Below are positions 19,267-25,455 of a stretch of 25,455 nucleotides of DNA, in pieces. Every line of letters starts with the position of its first letter. The first letter of the stretch is position 1. Source of the stretch: a virus; the IMG/VR virus record IMGVR_UViG_3300048589_001572, positions 1 to 25,455 of that record; one strand, given 5' to 3'. A program made the translations under genes and the position numbers. The notes under the pieces are model-generated. The model saw only the letters and a list, made by a program, of their open reading frames with translations, was not told where the DNA came from and ran no database searches.

Positions 19267-21918
19267 TTATATTGTGATTATTCTGTTTTTATATCTAGGA
19301 TTGGTTAAATATCCACCTAGTGCCATTAGTATAGCAATTACTCCATCTATCTTTTTACCTTCTACTTGTTTCTTAGGTTTCACATTACCGTTATGATCTG
19401 ACTTTAATACTACATTTCTAAAACAGTACCTAGTAATTTCATTAATGTCAATTACTGCATTATTTGATAAGATTAATCTTTCAAGCTCTCTAGTAGGTTT
19501 ATTAAAGTTTCCTATTGTTTGAGAATACGGTTCAAGTGGTAAACCTTGTTCAGTTGAAGTAATTGCTCATTGTGTAGAGTTCCAATTATCATAATAGATC
19601 TTCTGAATACTGACAATTTTAGAAGCTGCTTTTATATCATTTGTTATATAATCATAGTCTGTAACATTACCACTTGTAACAGTAAGGATTCCCTGAGATC
19701 TTCAATAGTTGTAAAGCTCTTTATTAGTCTTTTCTTTGAGTGCCGATTCTGGAAGATAGTAATGGACTTTAAAGTGATATTTTCCTTCTTTATCAATAAT
19801 TAGGAAACATAAAGCAGTTAAGTCTGATGTAGCAGCTAAGTCTACTCCGATATAACAGGCCATTCCTTTAAACTGATTTAAGTCTACTTGATTAGTACAC
19901 TTCAAAATATAATCTTCTGGAAGCCATACTTGAGCACTATCACACCATTGATTAAGTGTTTTAGTTCTAACTCCAACTTCATCAGATGGATTGTTCTTTG
20001 CTCTTTGAACTTCACCTTTTATAAATTCTTCCTTTACAGTAATATTTAGATTGGGAGTACACTTAATCCAGTTGTCTGGATCTTTTCAATCATCATCTGA
20101 ATCCATTGAAAAAATAGCAGCAAATAATTCATCATCTTTCTTTAGTCCATTAAGAACTTCAATAGCTACTGATCTGTCTTGATAACAAGGATTCTCTTTT
20201 GAAAATCCAGCAGTAGTAATAACTGCTAAGTGTGGATTCTCTCTCATAGCCATTGATGATTTGATTACATCTTTAACTTTAGATGTTGGTGCAGCGTGAT
20301 ATTCATCCAGTAATCCAAATGAAGCATTGAATCCATCAAGCTTTGTATCATCAGCTGCAAGAACCTTTAAACTACTTTTTGTGAGATCAAATAAGATATC
20401 TGCTCTGTAAGTTGTTAGATATTTACCTTTTGGATCTAATCCTTTTGCAAAGTTTGAACACATACCAAAACAGATTTTAGCCTGTTCTTTAGAGTTTGCA
20501 GCAAGTAATACTTCTGCTCCATCTTCACCATCAGCTATTAAAAAGTAAAGAGATAAAGCTGCTGCTAGGGCTGTATTATGAGTAACAGTAAATTTCTTTC
20601 CACATAAATATAGAGATTCAGGATTATCAACTGAGATACATTTTACAGGAACAGATTCTATAGGCTGAATATCAATTATTGACTTATATAGCATCCGTTT
20701 ATTTAGATTCTCTTTTAACCTGTCATATTTTCTTTGAAGTCTAAAACAGGGTAGGTTTTTGTCAGTATAGAATGTTATTCTTTGTACTTCATCACATTCT
20801 TTACCATTACAAGTAGGAATTTTAGTTATTCGATTATACTTTATTCCTAAAGTGCTTAATAATTCACAAAAACCATCAGCTATTAATTTATTCTTCTGTA
20901 TAAATTCACATTGACCAGCTTTAGAAACAGTACCATCAGTATCCATTAAACCTTGAACTAATGCTAATCTTTGTTCCTTACTGGCTCTTAGATAGATTTC
21001 TGGAATATGTTTATTATTAAATACTCCAGCTTCAATTAATTTATGTCTAAGCTTGGAGTTGTTCTTGCCTTTATCACCTGCGAATGATACATTTAAAGTA
21101 TTAGTTCCCTTTTTATTATATAGCTTGTATTCTCCGAATTCAGCAACTAAGCAATCATACATATTTAAATCATCAGTTGATACTGTGAAATCTGGTTTAG
21201 ATGAACTTCCATCTCCTAATCATAATCCTAAAAAATATGGTTCTAATGGTAGTACTTTCTCTGGAAGTTCTAATGGTTTATTTACAGGAACTCTATATCT
21301 ATATTCAATTCCTTTTTGATCTTTTCTATTGTGTTTAAAGTTTAATAAGTCTTTAGTTGTTAAGACTAATTCTTTATCAACATCTTTTTTCTTTATTTGT
21401 CATTGATGATCAGCATCTGCAATTATTTCTTCACCATCCTCAAATGTTACTTTGAAGCAATTTCTATTATATTGGACTGGAGTTACAAATGTTACTGTTG
21501 TTGGTAAACCATTTTTATCTAAAACAATATCTCCAACTTTGAGATCACCCATTATTGTGAAACCAGTTGGAGTTGGAATAGGAGTGTCTAAACTTAGTGC
21601 TTTCCCGTTTTTTCTGGATACTTCTATATAGGAACTACTGAATCTTCTTACTCCAGTTTCTTTCCTGTAAAATCCTAGAATATTAGCAACTATTCATTCT
21701 TGTCAAGGCTCTAAGATAAATGCATTTCCAGAGTGCCTTCCTGTAAAGTGTTTAAGTGTTCCAATAAATTGAATTGCATCATCAACTACAGATTCATTAA
21801 ATATCAAATCATCCCTTTCTAAATCACTTAAAAACCTTTTACAAGCAAGTTTAATAGTTTCTCCTGCTATGATTGTACCATTAATAACATCTTCTGCATA
21901 TTGATAATACTTCTTCAT
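19267..21918 (-). CDS. Terminase large subunit interrupted by an intein
   Basis: An 883-residue precursor; removal of the 342-residue intein leaves a 541-residue terminase of normal size. I chose the ATG at 21916-21918, 1 nt after the TerS stop; the frame extends to an upstream TTG. N-extein: FILEPWQEWIVANI (both Trp are TGA, codons 72 and 75) and SRKNGK, the first part of Walker A, where the intein sits. C-extein: TALAAALSLYFLIADG, Walker B FGLLDEYHAAP, ITTAGFS as coupling motif, and nuclease-domain acids in YIGVDLAATSDL, IYYDNWN and KIDGVIAI. Further TGA-coded Trp are at codons 611, 739 and 784. Phage packaging ATPase and nuclease of the HK97/Terminase_1 group. The P-loop is formed only after splicing. 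Confidence 0.96.
20575..21600 (-). other. Class 3 intein with LAGLIDADG endonuclease in TerL
   Basis: A 342-residue intein inserted between Lys and Thr of the terminase P-loop. It starts ALSLDTPIPTPTGFTIMGDL (block A, with Ala instead of Cys/Ser at position 1) and ends FTVTHN before extein Thr. The class 3 triplet is present: Trp in ADADHQW (block B, residue 67), Cys in PVKCISVDN (block F, residue 321) and Thr in VTHN (block G, residue 340). The block F Cys would be the first nucleophile. The central part has the two LAGLIDADG helices, LGLWLGDG (residues 124-131) and LVQGLMDTDG. Both intein Trp residues, including that of the triplet, are TGA (21400-21402 and 21220-21222). The homing endonuclease looks intact, so the element may be active. 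Confidence 0.92.
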
Positions 21919-21919
21919 A

Positions 21920-22309
21920 CTACCTATTTTCAACTACTGGTTTTTTCTTCTTAGCAAATTGTTCTAAAGGTGATTCTTCATCTTTCTTTTCCATTGATGG
22001 TAATTTCTTTCTTGCTTTAGCAGTTAAGCCAAATTCACCCATTATTTTCATTGCCTGTACTTGTGCATCTTTAGCTACTTTGATCATAGGGTGTGCTTCT
22101 AGATTACCCTTATTATTTGTGATCATCATTCCATCTTTCTCAACTTGTTTAGAAGCTCTAATAAATGTTGAATAGTTTCTTGCTAACATAGTTAATGCAG
22201 CACTATCAACATTCTCCATTACACCTCTATCTTTTAGTTGCTCCAGAACATCTTTCATATATTCTGCTGCTTCTTTTTCAATGTCTTTTGGTATTACAAA
22301 ATCTTTCAT
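21920..22309 (-). CDS. Terminase small subunit (P27-like)
   Basis: A 129-residue helical protein ending in TAG. VDSAALTMLARNYSTFIRASKQV (about residues 34-56), the NNKGNLEAHPMIKVAKDAQVQ stretch (about 65-85) and FGLTAKARKKLPS (about 93-105) follow the pattern of P27-family small terminases: the N-P/H-P-x-I-K-x-A segment and GLTP/GLTAKAR. It recognises phage DNA and hands it to the large subunit, whose gene starts 1 nt later. No Trp. The gap to the preceding gene (22310-22355) holds only A/T-rich sequence. A near match to the Bacteroidota -7 motif (TATAATTTG, one base too long) overlaps the upstream stop. Confidence 0.9.
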   Translation of the reverse strand: MKDFVIPKDIEKEAAEYMKDVLEQLKDRGVMENVDSAALTMLARNYSTFIRASKQVEKDGMMITNNKGNLEAHPMIKVAKDAQVQAMKIMGEFGLTAKARKKLPSMEKKDEESPLEQFAKKKKPVVENR

Positions 22310-22355
22310 TTTTTACATTTTTAATTTTGAATTAACCAAAAAGATGGCTGCCAAA

Positions 22356-23405
22356 TTATATACTAGCAATTTGTTTTAGTTTATATATCTCAAATAACTT
22401 TTCTATAAATAATTTTATCTTATTTGGTTCAGTAATACCTTCTATTCGAGCTGAGAAAAATACAAAATATGCCAAATCAAACTTCATTAATAAATTAGTT
22501 TCTTTTAAATAATTAATAAGTTCGTTAGATCCTTCTTTACTTACTGAATAGTATAAAATTAGAACTAATTCTGGAGTTGTTATTTGAGAAATAAAAAATT
22601 GAGAATAATATTTTGGATTTGTTGAACTATGAGCAAATTCCATAATATTTAGAATATTACTAATGTATGCACTAAAAATATGACCGTATATTCTTAATAA
22701 AGAATTAGCAGTATAATTGATTATTTTAAATGAGTATGAATAAAATTCCTTGTTGCTTTTCTTAGACATTATTTCAACAGCCCAATCCAGATAACTTACA
22801 AATGTATTTTTATCTGATTGTAGGATCTTCTTTGGAATTTTAATTGATTTTATATGTACATAAAATCTGATAGCCATTTGCAATTGTAAAAGTGACAATT
22901 GCTCTGATTCTTTAGATAATGTTTCCGAAATTCCCTTAACTAATTCATCATAAAAAATTAATTCATCTTTTATATCATCAATTTTATTGCTTATGATATA
23001 ATCGTAAATTATAGCAATTATTGTGTGTTCAATTATAATATCTCCAATTGCTACATCAGAATTAATATCTGCTACTTTAATTTGTAAAACAGAAGCTACT
23101 TGCTTTTGATGTAATTCGATATGTTTAAAGAATAGTGATCTTTCTTCATTTTGCTTAGATTGTTTTCTAGATTCATTGATTGAATACAAAACACCTGCAA
23201 AAGCTAGTAAACCAGTAATTGAACCTAAGTAAGATCCAAAATATGCCCAATCACTAGGTTCATCTGAAGTTCCATTAGCTGCAAATTTTATAACATATGC
23301 AAATAACATCACAACAACTACTACTAAGATAAAAATGATTGAAACTTTCAAAACATTATTTTTAGTATAGTCAATAGTTCTATCAAACAAATTTTTGGAT
23401 TCCAT
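22356..23405 (-). CDS. Two-TM membrane protein, putative abortive-infection type
   Basis: A 349-residue protein with two N-terminal membrane helices: about residues 19-42 (VSIIFILVVVVVMLFAYVI) and about 54-76 (FGSYLGSITGLLAFAGVLYSI). A charged helical segment (NESRKQSKQNEERSLFFKHI) and a long cytoplasmic domain with many Ile and Lys follow. W-x-x-FGSYLG-S before the second helix and the Q-rich linker with FF-x-H-x-x-LH-x-x-Q resemble the putative phage abortive-infection family (PF16872-like). It lies upstream of TerS on the same strand and may be transcribed with the late genes from the promoter at 23450-23457. Both Trp codons are TGG and no TGA is present, unlike the operon that follows. 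Exclusion of other phages is a guess. Confidence 0.8.
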   Translation of the reverse strand: MESKNLFDRTIDYTKNNVLKVSIIFILVVVVVMLFAYVIKFAANGTSDEPSDWAYFGSYLGSITGLLAFAGVLYSINESRKQSKQNEERSLFFKHIELHQKQVASVLQIKVADINSDVAIGDIIIEHTIIAIIYDYIISNKIDDIKDELIFYDELVKGISETLSKESEQLSLLQLQMAIRFYVHIKSIKIPKKILQSDKNTFVSYLDWAVEIMSKKSNKEFYSYSFKIINYTANSLLRIYGHIFSAYISNILNIMEFAHSSTNPKYYSQFFISQITTPELVLILYYSVSKEGSNELINYLKETNLLMKFDLAYFVFFSARIEGITEPNKIKLFIEKLFEIYKLKQIASI

Positions 23406-23449
23406 AGCTAATAATTATTAGAAATTAAAGACTAGAGTTATCTGAGTAT

Positions 23450-23457
23450 CAAATATA
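23450..23457 (-). promoter_or_regulatory. Bacteroidota-type promoter (-7) for the leftward genes
   Basis: Read on the minus strand this is TATATTTG, a perfect TAnnTTTG match, about 45 bases before the start of the leftward membrane protein gene. No clear TTTG is seen at -33. It could drive the membrane protein and possibly the structural operon beyond it. Confidence 0.5.
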
Positions 23458-23499
23458 AAGATAATTTGCTGATTATGAATTTTATACAAATGGATTTTT

Positions 23500-23507
23500 T
23501 ACCTTTG
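23500..23507 (+). promoter_or_regulatory. Bacteroidota-type promoter (-7) for the plus-strand cassette
   Basis: TACCTTTG is a perfect TAnnTTTG match, 25 bases before the start of the ribbon-helix-helix gene, which suits a short leader. The -33 element is not convincing. Confidence 0.5.
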
Positions 23508-23532
23508 TATCAAACCTAAATACCTGATAATA

Positions 23533-23721
23533 ATGAAATTAACATCTATGGAAAAACGAATTACAGTAAGATTAGATAGTGATCTGGATGAAAATCTAGA
23601 ATTACTTCACAGATGAACAAAGACAGATAAAGCAAAACTAGTTAGAATGATACTAAAAGATTTTTTTGATAAGAATGAAGAACAACTTGATGAATACTAT
23701 GCAAAGACACAAACCGAATAA
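23533..23721 (+). CDS. Ribbon-helix-helix (CopG-like) regulator
   Basis: A 62-residue protein, complete only if TGA at codon 28 (23614-23616) is Trp (LLHRWTKTDKAK). KRITVRLDSDLDENLELL supplies the beta-strand and first helix of a ribbon-helix-helix domain, and KAKLVRMILKDFFDKN the second helix. Such proteins bind DNA as dimers and often repress their own promoter. An alternative start at the second ATG (23548) would remove five residues. It is the first gene behind the plus-strand promoter, which carries GTATCAAA boxes, and it overlaps the next gene by 23 nt. Fold is likely; target is inferred. Confidence 0.82.
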
Positions 23722-24166
23722 GGAGATACTACTTCAATATATATATGATTATGGAATAGAAGGTGCTTGTTCCTGATGAAATATGACAGAAGAAGAAATT
23801 GATGGAATACTAAATCCATCACTTAAAAATGCACCTAAAATAAGATCATATGGAAGTGATCATATTGAAATAGATACTTCAGTTTCACAGGTAATAGAAA
23901 AAAACTACCAAAAACTTAAAGACAAATATGTAACTGAGAGTACAAAACTTGCTATGTGTCAAGATTCAGAAGATATTTTTCATAATACTCTGATAAAAGT
24001 AATGGAAGAACTTTCTGCATTAAGTGAAGAACAAGTACTAGATTATATAGATTATAAATTTAAGATGATAAACTTCCAGACTAAACAAGATCAAAAAGAA
24101 CTTTACAAACATCAAACATATTTCTCTGATGCCAACCATCACCAAAACACCGAAACCAGCGAATAA
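23699..24166 (+). CDS. Small regulator-like protein with weak sigma-70 region 2 resemblance
   Basis: A 155-residue protein. The first 28 residues are recovered by reading two adjacent TGA codons (23774-23779) as Trp-Trp (GACSWWNMTEEEID). The N terminus (KPNKEILLQYIYDYGIEGA) may be a small helix-turn-helix. Residues about 70-100 (QKLKDKYVTEST, then DSEDIFHNTLIKVMEEL) recall region 2 of ECF sigma factors, whose usual motif is D-A-E-D-x-x-Q-D-T-F-x-x-V. The usual DNA-reading region 4 is missing, so a true sigma factor is not shown. It overlaps the gene before by 23 nt and the HNH gene after by 38 nt, so the three are probably co-translated. It could control late transcription, or it could be a packaging accessory protein. 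Confidence 0.75.
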
Positions 24167-24428
24167 GTCAATTAATCGAATAGAAAGAATTAAAGTATAT
24201 AATTCTAAAAGATGAAAGAAGCTCAGGGTAGTAAAACTTATGAAAGATCCTTTGTGTGAAATGTGTTTACAGAAAGGAATAATCACTCCAGCTATCGATG
24301 TGCATCACATAATTTCGTTTATGATTTATGAAGGTTTAGAACGATCTGAGAAAGCTTATAACATAAATAACCTAATGTCGATCTGTAAAATCTGTCACCA
24401 GAAAGAGCATTCAATTATAGATATTTAA
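24129..24428 (+). CDS. HNH endonuclease
   Basis: A 99-residue phage HNH nuclease. KRWKKLRVVKLMKDPLCEMC (about residues 28-47) is the classical start, with Trp encoded by TGA at 24213-24215. PAIDVHHIISF gives the first catalytic His pair. NNLMSICKICHQKEHS gives Asn, the second Cys pair and the final His; the two CxxC pairs bind a structural zinc. Such proteins often sit beside terminase genes and help cut concatemers at packaging. Here the gene is about 1.8 kb upstream of TerS and on the opposite strand. It overlaps the upstream gene by 38 nt. Its last 14 bases overlap the end of the convergent pentapeptide-repeat gene. Confidence 0.92.
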
Positions 24429-25455
24429 TACCTTTCATATTCTTACATTCTCTAAATTTTAGATTGTCAGAATTTTTAAATTTTTTATTAATAAATGTTT
24501 CAGTAAATGAATCTACTCCGTAGAACATATTGTCATTTATAAAGTTAGAAGATTGGAAGTTACATATGGCAATATGAGAGGGGCAGATATTAGTATTACT
24601 AAACGATGCAAAACTAAATTCAAGATCTTCGAATTTTTCTCCATCAAATTCTACTTTTTCAAAAATGGAAAACCAAAATGTGCAATTATTAATTAATGAC
24701 ATCATTTCTCCTATTTCAACTGAATTAAATTTTGCATAATCAAAGCTACAATCACTAATATTTTTGTAAAAATTACATCTAAAAAATTCAGAATTGTCGA
24801 ATGAGCAATTACTTATATTGTTATTAAAATCAATAAACTTAAATTGAGTATTAGACAATTCTAATCTTATCCCAACAAAAACCCTATCAGAACTAAATAA
24901 TAAATTAATTATTGTTTGTATTGTAATAGGGGCTAAAATAGAAAGTTCACTTTTCTTATCACTACTTGTTTCATAATTAAGTTCACTTTTCGTCTTTTCT
25001 TCAACTTTTTTATATAGTGCCTTTGATTGATCTTTTAAATAACTTGTAAATAACCCAGCAACTATTGGTGTGTATCTATCATCTTCCTTAGCTAGTTGAT
25101 ATAGTGCATAAATACCACCTAAAACAATTGAAGTATTTTCACTTCCAAGATATCCAATAGCTTCACCAAATCTTTTATCAGCATCATATGATTTTTGATC
25201 TAGGTTTCTATCTTCAACCAGTTTATTTTGTTTGTTCTGAGCTTTGATCCTTTGACTATTTATCCATAAACCATAAATAATTCCGATACCACCAAGTACA
25301 GATAGAATAACTTTAAAAAATTCTCCATTTGGATTATCCTTAGTAAAATTTGAAGCTATATCCGAGTAAAAATAGCAGAAGACACCAAACAAAATTACTA
25401 TACCCAAAATACAGATTCCTTTGTGCTTTTTCCAGTACTCTTTAATATCATTCAT
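24415..25455 (-). CDS. Pentapeptide-repeat membrane protein
   Basis: A 346-residue protein with two N-terminal membrane helices: about residues 14-31 (ICILGIVILFGVFCYFY) and about 49-65 (VILSVLGGIGIIYGLWI). A charged coiled-coil linker (RIKAQNKQNKLVEDRNLDQK) follows. The segment KRFGEAIGYLGSENTSIVLGGIYALYQLAK (residues about 94-123) is a conserved block found in many two-TM pentapeptide proteins. The C-terminal half carries degenerate A/C-x-F-x-x pentapeptides (CSFDNSEFFRCNF, CSFDYAKFNSVEI), expected to form a right-handed beta-helix. The three Trp codons are all TGG. It starts exactly at the right edge of the window. It may be a defence or superinfection-exclusion moron; function is unproven. 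Confidence 0.88.
   Translation of the reverse strand: MNDIKEYWKKHKGICILGIVILFGVFCYFYSDIASNFTKDNPNGEFFKVILSVLGGIGIIYGLWINSQRIKAQNKQNKLVEDRNLDQKSYDADKRFGEAIGYLGSENTSIVLGGIYALYQLAKEDDRYTPIVAGLFTSYLKDQSKALYKKVEEKTKSELNYETSSDKKSELSILAPITIQTIINLLFSSDRVFVGIRLELSNTQFKFIDFNNNISNCSFDNSEFFRCNFYKNISDCSFDYAKFNSVEIGEMMSLINNCTFWFSIFEKVEFDGEKFEDLEFSFASFSNTNICPSHIAICNFQSSNFINDNMFYGVDSFTETFINKKFKNSDNLKFRECKNMKGIKYL

Larger units (their letters stand above)
23446..23514. promoter_or_regulatory. Repeated GTATCAAA boxes at the divergent promoters
   Basis: GTATCAAA occurs at 23446-23453 and again at 23507-23514, in the same orientation 61 bp apart. The first overlaps the minus-strand -7 motif and the second touches the plus-strand -7 motif. 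The second is within TTTGTATCAAA, an imperfect palindrome. The ribbon-helix-helix protein encoded directly downstream is an obvious candidate to bind them; this is inferred. Confidence 0.45.

Noticed and set aside
1940-24428. TGA read as glycine (code 25) or TAG recoded as glutamine (code 15)
   Set aside because: TGA sits at conserved Trp positions and alternates with TGG in repeats, which excludes Gly. TAG acts as a normal stop after the small terminase and the hub genes.
1-25455. CRISPR array, IS element, integrase or attachment site
   Set aside because: No regularly spaced direct repeats of suitable length and no transposase or recombinase gene; the repeats found are coding repeats in fibre genes.

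Overview
This window is the morphogenesis and packaging part of a tailed-phage (siphovirus-type) genome, or a prophage, very probably from a Bacteroidota host. Its most striking property is that TGA is read as tryptophan. Under the standard code almost every large phage gene here looks broken. Each break is an in-frame TGA at a position where the family expects Trp. With TGA=Trp the terminase, portal, protease, capsid, tape measure, tail and lysis genes all become intact, single-frame genes. I count about 44 in-frame TGA codons in 18 genes. No gene in the window uses TGA as its stop; stops are TAA, with TAG in two genes. Evidence for a Bacteroidota host is inferential: two TAnnTTTG (-7 type) promoter motifs between divergent genes, A/T-rich leaders without clear Shine-Dalgarno sequences, and the protein families present. 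No tRNA, suppressor tRNA or release factor is visible in this window.

Layout. The main operon is on the minus strand and reads right to left from 22309 to 1940: terminase small subunit; terminase large subunit with a class 3 intein in its P-loop; HK97-type portal; three tail-fibre/baseplate-type proteins; a small conserved protein; an M15 peptidase endolysin; a lipoprotein plus TM spanin candidate; prohead protease; HK97-fold major capsid protein; four head-tail connector/completion proteins; major tail protein; tail assembly chaperone; tape measure; tail hub; two tail-fibre/tip proteins; and a small two-TM holin-like protein followed by a hairpin terminator. Genes are packed with 1-nt overlaps (TAATG) or 1-nt gaps. 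A second hairpin follows the major tail protein gene.

Upstream of the operon, a plus-strand cassette (23533-24428) encodes a ribbon-helix-helix protein, a small protein with weak sigma-70-like features, and an HNH endonuclease. All three contain TGA-coded Trp. The cassette is divergent from a minus-strand membrane protein resembling the putative phage abortive-infection family. A pentapeptide-repeat membrane protein converges on the cassette from the right edge. At the left edge lie an unrecognised gene and a ParB-like protein. These four flanking genes use only TGG for Trp (10 of 10), so they are readable under both codes. They may be early genes, morons or recent acquisitions.

How it fits together. 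Packaging (TerS/TerL plus HNH), head (portal, protease, capsid), connector, tail and lysis modules are all present. All three lysis candidates and the terminase need TGA to be read as Trp. In the endolysin, the TGA lies just before the last zinc-ligand His. This fits a model in which recoding delays lysis and late functions until the phage has altered translation.
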